Source of the DNA: Paenibacillus fonticola DSM 21315
Lineage (GTDB): Bacteria > Bacillota > Bacilli > Paenibacillales > Paenibacillaceae
Length of the DNA stretch: 64,000 bases
Direction: 5' to 3'
NCBI RefSeq assembly: GCF_000381905.1
Contig: NZ_KB907257.1
Coordinates: forward strand, 100,386 to 164,385
The number at the start of each line of letters is the position of its first letter. The first letter of the stretch is position 1. Positions 53,247 through 63,568 of this stretch are shown piece by piece. The notes under the pieces were generated by a model. It was given only the letters and a program-made list of their open reading frames with translations, was not told the DNA's origin and made no database searches. A program made the translations under genes and the position numbers.

Positions 53247-54128
53247 TTAAAAAATTCTGAGAGCAATCATACCGACAATACATATCGTCATCCCGATCAC
53301 TTCCAGCCTTTTGAATTTCTCTTTAACGAATACGCGAGTATATAGCAATATTAACAGCACGTTCATTGCGACGACGGCGGAAACCAAGCCGGTAATGCCG
53401 AATTTAAAGGCTGTAATAATCAGAATCATCCCGAAGAAATTCGTTAAACCGATTGCCATGCCGCTAAAAAATGTATTTCGTTCATTCCACCGTCCTTGAC
53501 TAGCGGCAGAAGAATATGTAGTTGAACCAGCTTTTCGTTTACGATTTTTATCAATTTGCCACCAAACAGCAAAACAAAGCGAGCCAATAGAAAACATATA
53601 AAACAAGGTAGGAAATAACTCGGCTTCTAGTCTAGTAGACAATTTGCCAGCCATATCGTTAAAGCCGAAAAATAACATCGCCAGCAATCCCCATTGAGCG
53701 CCCTGAAGATTGCCGACCTTAAGGTCATTCGAATACCTCACGGTCAATATGCCAGCAATGATGAGTATAAAAGCGAGCATATGCCCGATGGAGAGCGTCT
53801 CCCCCCATATAACATAGGCAAGAGTAACTACTACAACAGGCGGGAGCCCGGTTAAAATTGCAATAAGCGACGGCTTGCCTACAGCAAACCCCTGGAACAT
53901 GCAAGCATTAGCTATAAATGAAAAAGCCCCCATAAACAAACCTGTTAATGCGCTAATCGTCCAGGTTTGTCCAAAAATCATACTGCCAGCCAAGCTGGCG
54001 ATCGCCCCGGTAAAAAACACTCCGAATAGCATCAGATTACGATCCATCCCTTGTTTGGAAGACCAATGGTACAAAATACCGCGCATCCCAAAGCTGATCG
54101 CGGCGAGCGAAGCGAATAACAGCCACAT
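53247..54128 (-). CDS. EamA/DMT family transporter
   Basis: A 293-residue drug/metabolite transporter with ten predicted helices in two EamA repeats: the first opens WLLFASLAAISFGMRGILYHW, and the second begins near GAQWGLLAMLFFGFNDMAGKLS. The substrate is unknown. ATG 54128 lies ten bases after AAGGAG; a start three codons earlier is too close to it, and 30 more upstream residues have no family match. A polar loop of about 30 residues (KNRKRKAGSTTYSSAAS) splits the second half, longer than usual. Confidence 0.85.
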   Translation of the reverse strand: MWLLFASLAAISFGMRGILYHWSSKQGMDRNLMLFGVFFTGAIASLAGSMIFGQTWTISALTGLFMGAFSFIANACMFQGFAVGKPSLIAILTGLPPVVVVTLAYVIWGETLSIGHMLAFILIIAGILTVRYSNDLKVGNLQGAQWGLLAMLFFGFNDMAGKLSTRLEAELFPTLFYMFSIGSLCFAVWWQIDKNRKRKAGSTTYSSAASQGRWNERNTFFSGMAIGLTNFFGMILIITAFKFGITGLVSAVVAMNVLLILLYTRVFVKEKFKRLEVIGMTICIVGMIALRIF

Positions 54129-54407
54129 ATTTTGCATACTCCTTCTTCTGCTTGAACTTGTTCTGATCATTAGCATTATTCTTGCAATTATACCATCATC
54201 CTGAATAATGACCATCAAATTGATCACTGTTCAAGCTTCCCAAATGCTTTTTCGCTGCTGGAGCGGTTGAGATAGGGTCGATAAAGCTACGAATTTGGGG
54301 CTTTTTCTTCTTGTCTAAAAGAAGAGCTTCATTTAATCTAAAATAAGCTTGTTAACTTAGTAGATTTTCACCAAGAGGCATTAACTTATCATTCAGGAGG
54401 GAATTTC

Positions 54408-54782
54408 ATGTGGAAAGAGTTTAAAACGTTTGCTTTTAAAGGAAATGTGCTGGATCTGGCGATCGCTGTTATCATTGGTGCCGCTTTTGGAAAAATCGTT
54501 AGCTCCGTCGTAGACGATATTATTATGCCATTGCTGGGCATTCTATTAGGCGGCCTTGATTTTTCCGGAATAGTCATTGAGGTGAATGAAGCCTCGATTA
54601 AAATCGGCTCCTTCATTCAGACGATCATCGATTTTCTGATCATAGCCTTCTCCATCTTCCTCTTCATTAAGCTGCTCAACAAATTTAAAAATAAAGCAGA
54701 ACCGGAACCGGAAAAACCAGCCGAACCCAGCAACGAGGAAAAACTGTTAACCGAAATCCGCGATCTGTTAAAAAACAAATAG
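54408..54782 (+). CDS. mscL: Large-conductance mechanosensitive channel MscL
   Basis: A 124-residue MscL that opens under membrane tension to release solutes on osmotic downshock. The N-terminal helix and first transmembrane helix read [20 protein letters not shown] and [21 protein letters not shown], with the gate glycines intact. The second helix is [20 protein letters not shown], and an acidic Pro-rich linker and C-terminal amphipathic helix ([13 protein letters not shown]) follow. CAGGAGGG lies upstream of the ATG. Length is slightly short but normal for Bacilli. Confidence 0.96.
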   Translation: MWKEFKTFAFKGNVLDLAIAVIIGAAFGKIVSSVVDDIIMPLLGILLGGLDFSGIVIEVNEASIKIGSFIQTIIDFLIIAFSIFLFIKLLNKFKNKAEPEPEKPAEPSNEEKLLTEIRDLLKNK

Positions 54783-54818
54783 GAAGCCTCGCTTTAAACC
54801 GGCATCCCAATAAACATC

Positions 54819-54862
54819 GCAGCCGCAGTTAGGAGTTAGCCTCCTGCTGCGGCTGCTGCGTT
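54819..54862. terminator. Bidirectional intrinsic terminator
   Basis: GCAGCCGCAG pairs with CTGCGGCTGC, with an inner AGGAG/CTCCT stem, followed by GCGTTTTCT on the plus strand. It lies between the convergent mscL and GH3 genes. Confidence 0.8.
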
Positions 54863-54879
54863 TTCTGAATTGCCCTCGT

Positions 54880-57162
54880 TTATGCGCTGACTTCATTTAA
54901 TTTGGCAATCATGTCCTCCAGCATTTCCTCCGTAAAGGTTCCCCCGCTAAAATTAGCCAGTGCGCGCAGCGGCATATACTTCATCATGGCCGCCAGCATG
55001 TCGGACATGTTTCCGTCCCCCGCCATTTGTGCGAACGGATGGGTTTCATTAATTTTATCCAGCATTTGCGACGCGCGGGAAGACAGCAGCGGATCCGCCA
55101 GCAAATCTCCGACCAATGTATTTCTGTCCACCCTTATCTTCTTCACAGGCGTAGTGGAAGTTACGAATAACGATTCTTCTATTACAATTTCCCGCGAGGA
55201 CTTCCCGATCAATACCTTAAATTCGCCTGCTTCCACATGCCAGTCCTTTAGAGACACATCATAGTACGCAAACGAACGCCTATCCAGCGTAAAAGTAACT
55301 TTGGTTTCCTCCCCAGGCTCCAGATGCACCTTTTCAAAGCCCTTAAGCTCTTTTTCCGGCCGGCTTACGCTGCTTTGTACGTCCTTGATATAAAGCTGCA
55401 CGATTTCCTTTCCAGCCCGAGCCCCCACGTTCTTCACATTTACGCTGATCTCCACCGGTTCGGTATCCCTTACCTGCTTGGAGCTAATAGATAGATTGCG
55501 GTAACTGAATTCTGTATAGCTGAGACCGTGACCGAACGGGAACAAAGGCTCAATGTTTTTAGTATCGTAATAACGATATCCGACAAATATCCCTTCCCCA
55601 TATTCCACCACATCTCCATCCCCCGGAAAATGTAAATACGACGGGTTGTCGCTTAGCTTCACGGGGAACGTTTCGGCCAGTTTGCCTGATGGGTTGGCAT
55701 CTCCGAACAACAAGGAAGCAATAGCTCCGCCGAGCGCCTGTCCGCCCAAATAACCTTCCAGTACAGATTTCACCTTAGGCAGCCATGGCATTTCAATCGG
55801 TGCTCCATTGCTAAGTACAGCGATCAGGTTGGGCTGAACAGAAGCTACGGCCTCAATGAGTGCCAATTGATTTGCAGGAATGCTCAAGTGCTCCCGGTCA
55901 TAGCCTTCGGATTCATAACGATCAGGTAAGCCGATAAACAGTACCGCTGCCTCTGACTTCCCTGCCGTCTCCTTGGCCTGCTCGATAAGCTTGTGATCGA
56001 TATCATCATGTTCGAGGGGATAGCCCTGGGCATATAGCACATCAGCACCAGCCACAGCTTGAACTATTTCATCATAGATGTTGTCCAGCTTTGTGGGCAG
56101 TATATGCGAGCTGCCTCCCCCTTGATATCTTGCCTCCTTCGCAAACGCACCGATTACAGCGATCGTCCCCTCTTTGGCCAGCGGCAGAAGCTGGTCTTCA
56201 TTTTTCAATAGAACCATGCTTTCGCAAGCGGCTTCTCTGGCCAGCCGATGGTGATCTTCCTGATCGTAAGCGGCCTCCGCCTGCTTATAGTCCACGGCCT
56301 TGAAAATAAGACCGAGCAGCCGCTCCACCGCTTGATCCAGTACTTCTGCGGCGAGCGTTCCATCCTGAATCGCTGCGATTATTTTCTGCTCGCCCGCGCC
56401 GGAGCTTGACGGCATTTCCAGCTCCAGGCCCGCTGTCAGAGCTTGCACCCGTTCATTCACCGCTCCCCAGTCAGAGACGACGACCCCTTCAAAGCCCCAC
56501 TCCTCCCGCAAAATATCTGTTAGCAACCGTTTATTTTCTGATGCATATTCGCCGTTAACTTTATTGTACGCGCACATGACCGTCCATGGCTGCGCTTTTT
56601 TTACAGCGCCTTCGAAGCTGGCCAAATAGATTTCCCGGAGCGCTCGCTCACCCACAATTGCATCGGTCGACATCCGGCGATGCTCCTGATTGTTGACGGC
56701 AAAGTGCTTTAGTGACGTGCCCACCCCTTGGCTTTGTACGCCTGTAATATGACTAGCAGCCATTTCCGATGAAAGGAACGGGTCCTCGGAGAAATATTCG
56801 AAATTTCTGCCGCATAACGGCGAGCGTTTAATGTTGGCGCCTGGTCCCAGCAGGACCGCTACGTTTTCGGCCTGGCATTCTTTGCCGAGCGCTTTTCCGA
56901 CTTGCCCGATCAGCTCCCTGTTCCATGTACTTGCCAAACCTACCGCCGAAGGAAAACACGTTGCGGGAACACTTTGATTCAAGCCTAAATGATCCGCTCC
57001 CTCTGCCTGCTTGCGCAGGCCGTGCGGACCGTCCGTCACCATGATGGATGGAATGCCGAGACGTTCAATTCCTTTTAAATGCCAAAAATCCAAGCCAGAG
57101 CACAATCCAGCCTTTTCCTCCAGGGTCATCTGCGCAACTAACGACTTCAGATCTCTTTTCAT
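54880..57162 (-). CDS. GH3 beta-glucosidase
   Basis: A cytosolic 760-residue family-3 hydrolase releasing glucose from beta-glucosides. The first domain contains [26 protein letters not shown] and the nucleophile Asp231 in VVVSDWGAV. The alpha/beta-sandwich domain follows ([19 protein letters not shown], with a likely acid/base Glu), then the C-terminal FN3-like domain with [15 protein letters not shown]. There is no signal peptide. ATG 57162 has AGGAGGA upstream. It is divergent from an AraC-type regulator that probably controls it. It could use cellobiose from the GH48 enzyme encoded nearby. Confidence 0.95.
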   Translation of the reverse strand: MKRDLKSLVAQMTLEEKAGLCSGLDFWHLKGIERLGIPSIMVTDGPHGLRKQAEGADHLGLNQSVPATCFPSAVGLASTWNRELIGQVGKALGKECQAENVAVLLGPGANIKRSPLCGRNFEYFSEDPFLSSEMAASHITGVQSQGVGTSLKHFAVNNQEHRRMSTDAIVGERALREIYLASFEGAVKKAQPWTVMCAYNKVNGEYASENKRLLTDILREEWGFEGVVVSDWGAVNERVQALTAGLELEMPSSSGAGEQKIIAAIQDGTLAAEVLDQAVERLLGLIFKAVDYKQAEAAYDQEDHHRLAREAACESMVLLKNEDQLLPLAKEGTIAVIGAFAKEARYQGGGSSHILPTKLDNIYDEIVQAVAGADVLYAQGYPLEHDDIDHKLIEQAKETAGKSEAAVLFIGLPDRYESEGYDREHLSIPANQLALIEAVASVQPNLIAVLSNGAPIEMPWLPKVKSVLEGYLGGQALGGAIASLLFGDANPSGKLAETFPVKLSDNPSYLHFPGDGDVVEYGEGIFVGYRYYDTKNIEPLFPFGHGLSYTEFSYRNLSISSKQVRDTEPVEISVNVKNVGARAGKEIVQLYIKDVQSSVSRPEKELKGFEKVHLEPGEETKVTFTLDRRSFAYYDVSLKDWHVEAGEFKVLIGKSSREIVIEESLFVTSTTPVKKIRVDRNTLVGDLLADPLLSSRASQMLDKINETHPFAQMAGDGNMSDMLAAMMKYMPLRALANFSGGTFTEEMLEDMIAKLNEVSA

Positions 57163-57364
57163 AGGCTCCTCCTGCCGCTGAATATAGTAATCGCTTTCAT
57201 TCTGCATATAGCTAATATTATAAGTTCATTCCACGTTTTATTATGGTGTTTTATTCACTTTCTAGGTGTTAATTTCACATCATTTTGTTATATCCATCGC
57301 TCTTCCCAAGCAAGTATGCTATGTTGTTATCAAAGCGGATATTTTAATCAAAAGGTGATCACGG

Positions 57365-58639
57365 ATGTCTATTCTAACGAGTCAGCAGTTGAACTACATA
57401 TGTAAACTAATGTGGCAATCGTTCAAAATCCCCCTGTTCGTTTTCAATGATAAACGGGAGATCGAGCTTGAATTTTCCGCCAACTTTGTTCTCAATCCTC
57501 TCTATTCATCCAAACTAAGCTGGTTGAATCAAATCTATGATTTAAAAGCGGCCCAACGTTTCCCTGCCCTGTATAGAACCGATTACCTGGAAACGATCAT
57601 TTCCGTTCCTATTCCATCCGCAGCGGATCGCGCGGACAGCGTAATTATGCTGGGGCCTTCAACAGACTCTGAATTATCCGAAGGCATGATCCAATCTCTG
57701 CTGAGCGATCTGCAGATACCGAGCGACCGGCAGGCCGGGCTGTTCTCCTACTACGCTTCTCTGCCAGTCCTATCGATCATTAATAACGTCTACGCCGCCA
57801 TGCACCTGCATTACATGCTGTACCAGGAGGAGCTTGATCCCGCGCAAATTTATGCGCTGAGCCACTCCTTGACAAGACAGCCTGTTTCCATCGAAGCACC
57901 CAGCCTGACGATTTCGGAAAATCGCCAGAATACGGCCATGCATCATGACGCCTTGTTTGAGAAAAAAACGATGCAAGCGATCAGGGAGGGGAATAAAGCA
58001 GAGGTCGTTCGCCATTGGAGACACCTTCCCAGTTCCGGCCAAGTGGGGCTGCTGGCCAAGACTAGCCAGCTAAGAAACAAGAAAAATTTAGCCATCACGG
58101 TGATCACCTTGGCTACCCGGGCTGCCGTGGAGGGCGGATTACAATATGAAACCGCGCTGACGATAAGCGATTTATATATTCAAAGCGTCGAAGAAATTAA
58201 AGACAGTAAAGCTGTAGACAGTTTTATTGAAGAAATGCTTGCCGATTTTGCCGAACGCGTCCATCAAACGAAGCGAAACCGATACTCCAAACCGATTAAC
58301 ATTTGCCTAGACTATATTTTCAAGCATCTTTACGACAAAATCAGCCTGGCTGATCTCGCCCAAAAGGCAGCGCTGCATCCCCATTATTTATCAGGGCTAT
58401 TCAAGAAAGAGGTTGGCTGCTCCCTGCGGGACTACATCCAGCAAACCAAAATAGAAGAAGCCCGCTCCCTGCTAATGCTCACCGACCAGCCGATCTCGGA
58501 AATTTCCACGCTGCTTAATTATCATGACCAAAGCTACTTTTCAAAAATATTCAAAAAATTTACCGGCATCACGCCGAACGAATTTAGGAATAGTCGTGGC
58601 GTATATAGCGTATGTAGCATACACGAAAATGAAAAGTGA
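57365..58639 (+). CDS. AraC family transcriptional regulator
   Basis: A 424-residue regulator with a YSIRK-like middle and a C-terminal AraC double helix-turn-helix (about 310-410: ICLDYIFKHLYDKISLADLAQKA, HPHYLSGLFKKEVG, LLNYHDQSYFSKIFKKFTGITPNEF). The N-terminal 280 residues show no recognised sugar-binding fold. AAAGGTGAT precedes the ATG. Divergent pairing with the GH3 gene across about 200 bases indicates that it regulates that gene. Confidence 0.88.
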   Translation: MSILTSQQLNYICKLMWQSFKIPLFVFNDKREIELEFSANFVLNPLYSSKLSWLNQIYDLKAAQRFPALYRTDYLETIISVPIPSAADRADSVIMLGPSTDSELSEGMIQSLLSDLQIPSDRQAGLFSYYASLPVLSIINNVYAAMHLHYMLYQEELDPAQIYALSHSLTRQPVSIEAPSLTISENRQNTAMHHDALFEKKTMQAIREGNKAEVVRHWRHLPSSGQVGLLAKTSQLRNKKNLAITVITLATRAAVEGGLQYETALTISDLYIQSVEEIKDSKAVDSFIEEMLADFAERVHQTKRNRYSKPINICLDYIFKHLYDKISLADLAQKAALHPHYLSGLFKKEVGCSLRDYIQQTKIEEARSLLMLTDQPISEISTLLNYHDQSYFSKIFKKFTGITPNEFRNSRGVYSVCSIHENEK

Positions 58640-58651
58640 GATCACATAATA

Positions 58652-58693
58652 ACGCAGTGAAGGGCCTGCTCGAAAGCATGCCCTTCACTGCGT
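58652..58693. terminator. Bidirectional intrinsic terminator
   Basis: ACGCAGTGAAGGGC pairs perfectly with GCCCTTCACTGCGT around a 14-base loop between the convergent AraC and rhaD genes. T-runs are short, but the 14-base stem is strong. Confidence 0.8.
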
Positions 58694-58738
58694 CTGCTGG
58701 ATTATGAATTTATTCTCAACGGCGGGACTCTGTCTGTA

Positions 58739-59587
58739 TTAGACATTTAAGATGCCTGGCCGCGGCGTTACGCCAAATGCTTTGGCCAAATCAGCCAGCT
58801 CCTGATCTGTAATGCACTGTTTGATCGGCTGATTTACAATCAGCATATAGATTTGCGCGGCTTTCTCAACCGTCTCAATGAGCCCGAACGCCTCATCAAT
58901 GGAACTGCCTGTGCCGAAGATGCCGTGATGCGGCCATACCACCGCCCGGTGATCTTTCATTTTCTGAGCCGTTTCCCTCCCGATTTCACTGGAGCCCGGC
59001 ACCATCCATGGAATAACGGCTATTCCGTCAGGAAAAACAACGATGCATTCCGTGCACATTTCCCAAAGCGTCTTTGTGAACTTGTCCTCGTTCAAATCGT
59101 GAATGAAAGTCATGGCAATGACATTCGTCGCGTGATTATGAATGACGACCCGATGATCCGGATCGACCTTCAGCCGTTCGATATGACTCATAAAATGCGA
59201 TGGCAGCTCACTTGTCGGTACGGCGCCGTTTTTTAAACCCCACAGCAGTTCCAGCTGCTGACCATCCTTGGAGACACGAAGCACCCCAAGATTGGCTTCC
59301 GGATCGGAAACTACATTTTTAAAATATTTACCTGAACCGGTTACGATAAAATATTTGCCCGCCAACTCGTGCACCGGAAACGCCGGCTTGATCGTGCGAA
59401 TGACCTTGTTAATATTTACATATGGAGCAACCTCCGCTTCTTCGAGTATACAGCTTACATTGCCCCCGTTCCGTTCATCCCAGCCAAATCTCCACATATG
59501 CTGCGTAATTTCAGCCATTTCCTGTACAAAAGGGATATTCATGCCTGGCGTGTCCGATAATACATTTTGCTGTTTAAAAGTCGTCAT
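58739..59587 (-). CDS. rhaD: Rhamnulose-1-phosphate aldolase RhaD
   Basis: Class II aldolase splitting L-rhamnulose 1-phosphate into dihydroxyacetone phosphate and L-lactaldehyde. The 282 residues show [14 protein letters not shown], the GSGKYFKN phosphate site, and zinc ligands in [13 protein letters not shown] and [11 protein letters not shown]. These define RhaD rather than FucA, which is shorter. AGGAGAAGGAGAG precedes the ATG. It is the last gene of rhaB-rhaA-rhaD; no lactaldehyde dehydrogenase or mutarotase is adjacent. Confidence 0.95.
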   Translation of the reverse strand: MTTFKQQNVLSDTPGMNIPFVQEMAEITQHMWRFGWDERNGGNVSCILEEAEVAPYVNINKVIRTIKPAFPVHELAGKYFIVTGSGKYFKNVVSDPEANLGVLRVSKDGQQLELLWGLKNGAVPTSELPSHFMSHIERLKVDPDHRVVIHNHATNVIAMTFIHDLNEDKFTKTLWEMCTECIVVFPDGIAVIPWMVPGSSEIGRETAQKMKDHRAVVWPHHGIFGTGSSIDEAFGLIETVEKAAQIYMLIVNQPIKQCITDQELADLAKAFGVTPRPGILNV

Positions 59588-59616
59588 CGTCGTTTCTCTC
59601 CTTCTCCTGTTTATAT

Positions 59617-60873
59617 TTATCTCCTCAACAGTACGTCCCGCTCATAGTCCTTAACCTCTGCCAGCCACTCTTCACGAACAGGGACACCCTTTGTCGCGCA
59701 ATAATAATCCCATACCGCTCCGAACGGGTACGATTTGAATTCTTCCACCAGAGCAAGACGGGAAGTATAATCCCGTTCGTTCTCCAGCTTGCGCAGCAAT
59801 TCAACAGGCTCAAGCATCGCGCGAAGCAGCGCTTTGATTGTATTGCGCGTGCCGATGACCCAGGCTGCCACATGGTTAATGCTGCCGTCGAAGAAATCGA
59901 GACCGACGTGGGTCCGGGATAGAAAGTCGCCCCGCACCAGCTCACGGGCGATTTCAAGCAATTCGTCGTCCATCGTCACCACATGATCGCTATCCCAGCG
60001 AACCGGTCTGCTTACGTGCAGCAATAGTTGCTTTGTAAACATCAGTACAGACGATATTTTGTTGGAAATGACTTCCGTAGGGTGAAAATGCCCGGCATCC
60101 AGACAAATCGCTTTATCGCGGCTAATCGCATACCCCATATAAAATTCGTGCGAACCGACGACATAGCTCTCGGAGCCAATGCCAAACAGCTTGCTTTCCA
60201 CGGCGTCAATATTGTAAGCCTCGCTGATCTCATCCTTGAAAATTTCATCCAGGGATTCCTGCAATCGCACCCTCGGCGCCAAACGGTCAACTGGAGTATC
60301 CTTATATCCATCCGGAAGCCAATGATTGGTGACACACGGCTGTCCCAGCTCCTTGCCGAAATATTCGGCAATTTTGCGCGCTGCCCGGCAATGTGTGATC
60401 CAGAAGCGGCGGGTTTTTTCATCCGGATGGCTAAGTGTAAAACCGTCTTCGGCCAAAGGATGAGAGAACAACGTCGGATTAAAATCCAGTCCCAAACCCT
60501 GCGCCTTTGCCCAATCGACCCACTTGCTGAAATGACGGGGCTCGAGCTGATCGAGATCGACCTGTTCATCGGTATCCGCATATATCGCATGCAAATTCAC
60601 CTTATGTTTGCCGGGGATCAGGGACAGCGCCTTCTCTAAATCCTGGCGCAGCTGTTCCGGTGTCTCTGCACGGCCAGGGTAACTGCCTGTTACCGCAATG
60701 CCCCCGCTAAGCTGCTTATCCTTAAACAGGAAGCCTTTGACATCGTCCCCCTGCCAGCAATGGAGAGAAACTTTGATTTCTCCCAGTTTCTGCAAAATCT
60801 CATCCGTATCGATGCCGTGCTCAGCATATAGATTTTTGGCTTCAAGATAACTGTTGCGAACGGTTTGATTCAT
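59617..60873 (-). CDS. rhaA: L-rhamnose isomerase RhaA
   Basis: Interconverts L-rhamnose and L-rhamnulose; a metal-dependent TIM barrel of 418 residues, the family length. Signatures include [51 protein letters not shown] (metal ligands) and [12 protein letters not shown] 60873 lies 8 bases after AAAGGGGC; ten further upstream residues of the open frame have no family match. It follows rhaB after 57 bases and precedes rhaD by about 30. Confidence 0.95.
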   Translation of the reverse strand: MNQTVRNSYLEAKNLYAEHGIDTDEILQKLGEIKVSLHCWQGDDVKGFLFKDKQLSGGIAVTGSYPGRAETPEQLRQDLEKALSLIPGKHKVNLHAIYADTDEQVDLDQLEPRHFSKWVDWAKAQGLGLDFNPTLFSHPLAEDGFTLSHPDEKTRRFWITHCRAARKIAEYFGKELGQPCVTNHWLPDGYKDTPVDRLAPRVRLQESLDEIFKDEISEAYNIDAVESKLFGIGSESYVVGSHEFYMGYAISRDKAICLDAGHFHPTEVISNKISSVLMFTKQLLLHVSRPVRWDSDHVVTMDDELLEIARELVRGDFLSRTHVGLDFFDGSINHVAAWVIGTRNTIKALLRAMLEPVELLRKLENERDYTSRLALVEEFKSYPFGAVWDYYCATKGVPVREEWLAEVKDYERDVLLRR

Positions 60874-60930
60874 GTCTGCTGCCCCTTTGCCTGTAAATTT
60901 CAAATTTATTAATTGTATCAGCTTGTTGTA

Positions 60931-62394
60931 TCAGCTTGAAAAGTGACAGCTCAGCTCTTCCCATCTCTGCCGCACTTGGTCCAGATCGGCAAGCGGCCTA
61001 GGCTGGTACACGCTGGCCGGAAACGAACGGCCGATCAATTCTCGCGCCTCGGCGATTCCGTCAATCTCTCCCGAGCTGATCATTTGCACGGCAACATTTC
61101 CAAGCGCCGTCGATTCTGTTGGACCGGCCTGTACGGTAATTCCCAGCACATCTGCGGTCAGCTGGCAAAGCAGCTCGTTGTTGGAACCCCCGCCCACAAT
61201 GTGAAGAACTTCAACGGCTTCTCCCTGCAGCCTTTCAAGCTCATGCAAAGCATCCAAATAGGTCAAGGCCAGGCTGTCGAATATACAGCGGGCGATTTCG
61301 CCGACTGTTTGCGGGACAGGCTGCTGCGTTTCCTTGCAGCAGTTCTGAATTTCTGCGGTCATGCTGCTAGGATGAAGAAAGCGGGAATCATTGCACGGAA
61401 CGAGGCTGCGAAACGGAACTTCTGCCGCTGCAAGCTGGGCCAGCTGCGAGAAGCTGTACTGCTCTCCGCACTCACGCCTGACTTCCTGGATCATCCAAAG
61501 GCCCATTATATTTTTCAGAAACCGGTAAGTGCCGTAGACGCCCCATTCATTCGTATAATTAGCTTCCATTGCTGCCTTGTTGTTTAACGGCTGGGTGAGC
61601 TCCGTTCCAAGCAAAGACCAGGTTCCGCTGCTAATATAAGCCCAAGAGCGATCCCGCTGTACCGGAACACCGGCTACGGCCGATGCCGTGTCATGGGTCG
61701 CGACCACAATCAGCTCACATTCCGGCAGATCATATTGCTTCACGAGCTCCGGCCAGATGCTGCCCAAAGCTTGGCCTGGTTCTGTTAGTTCGGCGAACTG
61801 GTCTCTCCGCAGCTCCAGCAGCTCCAGCAATTCGAGATCAAACTCCCGCGTGCCCAAATTCAGCATTTGCGTGGTGGAAGCATTGGTCGCCTCGTTCATT
61901 AGCCGTCCGCTCAATCGATAATATAAATAATCCGGTATAAGTACGATTTTATCGGCTTGGCGCAATTGGGCCCGGTCATGCACAAACAACTGATACAGCG
62001 TATTAAAGGTTAGCTCCTGTATCCCCGTTTTTGCATAGACCTCCTCCCGGGATATCATTTTGTGGAATCGGTCAGGCGCCCCGGTTGTTCGGGCGTCGCG
62101 GTAAGCATAAACGTCCTCCAGCTGGTGTCCGGCGTGATCCAAAAGCACGTAGTCTACGGCCCACGTATCAATTCCTAAATAGCACTCCTCGATGCCCTTC
62201 GATTTTGCCTTCTGCAAGCCCGCAATAATTTCACGATAAAGATAGTCAACATCCCAATAATTACGGCCATTCTTATCACTAAAAGCGTTGGGAAAACGGT
62301 GGAGCTCACACAATTCTAGCTGCCCCTGTTGAAGCCGCGCCTGAACAAGTCTGCCGCTGGAAGCCCCGATATCAACAGCGATATAATTTTTCAT
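60931..62394 (-). CDS. rhaB: Rhamnulokinase RhaB
   Basis: FGGY-family kinase phosphorylating L-rhamnulose at O1. The 487 residues begin MKNYIAVDIGASSGRLV (ATPase phosphate 1 motif), with LGIDTWAVDYVLLD, VATHDTASAVAGVP (catalytic Asp), YISSGTWSLLGTE and HIVGGGSNNELLCQLTADVLG. ATG 62394 lies 8 bases after AAGGGG. It is the promoter-proximal gene of the rhaBAD operon and is divergent from the DeoR-type regulator gene across about 220 bases. Confidence 0.95.
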   Translation of the reverse strand: MKNYIAVDIGASSGRLVQARLQQGQLELCELHRFPNAFSDKNGRNYWDVDYLYREIIAGLQKAKSKGIEECYLGIDTWAVDYVLLDHAGHQLEDVYAYRDARTTGAPDRFHKMISREEVYAKTGIQELTFNTLYQLFVHDRAQLRQADKIVLIPDYLYYRLSGRLMNEATNASTTQMLNLGTREFDLELLELLELRRDQFAELTEPGQALGSIWPELVKQYDLPECELIVVATHDTASAVAGVPVQRDRSWAYISSGTWSLLGTELTQPLNNKAAMEANYTNEWGVYGTYRFLKNIMGLWMIQEVRRECGEQYSFSQLAQLAAAEVPFRSLVPCNDSRFLHPSSMTAEIQNCCKETQQPVPQTVGEIARCIFDSLALTYLDALHELERLQGEAVEVLHIVGGGSNNELLCQLTADVLGITVQAGPTESTALGNVAVQMISSGEIDGIAEARELIGRSFPASVYQPRPLADLDQVRQRWEELSCHFSS

Positions 62395-62483
62395 GAGATC
62401 AACCCCTTGCAATCAAGATCAAAAAGTGTGGTTTTCCCTTTCCTTAAACTCATCGTACCTGCGTTTGTCTTTTAAGTCAACAT

Positions 62484-62508
62484 AAACAAACATAAATAAA
62501 TGTTGTTT
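62484..62508. promoter_or_regulatory. Candidate operator between rhaB and its regulator
   Basis: AAACAAACAT at 62484-62493 and ATGTTGTTT at 62500-62508 form an inverted repeat with one extra A, and ACATAAACAA/ACATAAATAA are overlapping direct repeats. It lies in the divergent promoter region of rhaB and the DeoR-type gene and is a plausible binding site for that regulator. Confidence 0.5.
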
Positions 62509-62617
62509 CTTCTGTTTTTATCTGACTTCGTTAACACAATTGTAACAAACCTATACTTTTCTGTTTTTTAAACATATAATTAATAAAAAACAAAGAAGAA
62601 CGAAGAAAGGAGTTCTC

Positions 62618-63373
62618 ATGCTTGCAGCTGAAAGACGACAAATTATAATAAATATGGTGCAAAAAGATAAGCGTGTTCTCGTCTCCGAGCTCAGCCAGAA
62701 ATTCAATGTGACTGAAGAGACGATCCGCCGCGATTTGGAGAAGCTGGAGAAAGAAGGGATTGTCACCCGGACATACGGCGGCGCGATTACGAATAGTCAC
62801 ACTAATGAGGACTTGCCCTTCACTACCCGTAACGCAACCAATTCGGAAATTAAACGGCAAATCGCCGCCAAGGCATTAAATTTAATTAACGATGGCGATA
62901 CATTGATGATTGATCCGAGCTCAACCTCTTTGGAGCTTATGAAACTGCTGAACCAGCGCAAAAATATTACGGTCATCACGAGTTCGATTCATATTTTGCA
63001 GGAATTGATCAGCACCGGAATCAACATTATTTCTACGGGCGGTGCTTTGCGGGCCAGATCGATGTCGCTTGTCGGCACCAGCGCACAGGAAACCGTGATG
63101 AAATACAATGTAGATAAAGTTATTCTGAGCTGCAAAGCGCTCTCCCTGGATAAGGGCATTATGGATTCAAACGAACCCGAATGCGAGCTAAAAAAAACGA
63201 TGCTCCAGCAGGCCGGCAAAGCTCTTCTTCTTGCCGATCATTCCAAGTTCGACAAAACGGCTTTTGTGAAGCTTATGGAATTTGAAGATATCGATGTATT
63301 AATTACCGATCAGGAGCCGGAACAAGCATGGATGGACATGCTTACGGAGAGAAGTGTCGAGGTTTTATTTTAA
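62618..63373 (+). CDS. DeoR/GlpR family regulator, probable rhamnose operon repressor
   Basis: A 251-residue regulator. The N-terminal DeoR helix-turn-helix is RRQIIINMVQKDKRVLVSELSQ and FNVTEETIRRDLEKLEKEG, followed by TRTYGGA. The sugar-phosphate-sensing domain contains GDTLMIDPSSTSLEL, VITSS and LLLADHSKFDKTAFVKL. Bacillus subtilis RhaR is a DeoR-type repressor of rhamnose genes, and the divergent position next to rhaB supports the same role; the probable inducer is rhamnulose 1-phosphate. AAAGGAG precedes the ATG. Confidence 0.9.
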   Translation: MLAAERRQIIINMVQKDKRVLVSELSQKFNVTEETIRRDLEKLEKEGIVTRTYGGAITNSHTNEDLPFTTRNATNSEIKRQIAAKALNLINDGDTLMIDPSSTSLELMKLLNQRKNITVITSSIHILQELISTGINIISTGGALRARSMSLVGTSAQETVMKYNVDKVILSCKALSLDKGIMDSNEPECELKKTMLQQAGKALLLADHSKFDKTAFVKLMEFEDIDVLITDQEPEQAWMDMLTERSVEVLF

Positions 63374-63394
63374 AATAAGCAAGCAGAGGTAAAG

Positions 63395-63568
63395 TCCGTT
63401 ACGGATGAGCCTCGGGCAATCATGACCACCCGTTGGGCGGGTGGTTTGCTGTTGGGATATAACCCCTGTTGCCAAACTGCGCCTAAAGACGCTAGCCTGA
63501 TCACAAATCTGTTCAGGCTCAGTGTTATTTGTCACTTTCACTTACCAGTTAAACTGGTTTATTTTTTT
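63395..63568 (+). terminator. Chain of hairpins ending in a T-run
   Basis: Downstream of the DeoR-type gene five hairpins follow each other: TCCGT/ACGGA (63395-63405), ACCACCCG/CGGGTGGT (63425-63445), GGG/CCC (63454-63465), AGCCTGA/TCAGGCT (63494-63519) and ACCAGT/ACTGGT (63544-63558). The last is followed by seven T at 63562-63568 and looks like the actual intrinsic terminator. The earlier ones may be a structured RNA or the end of a lost transposon. Confidence 0.6.
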
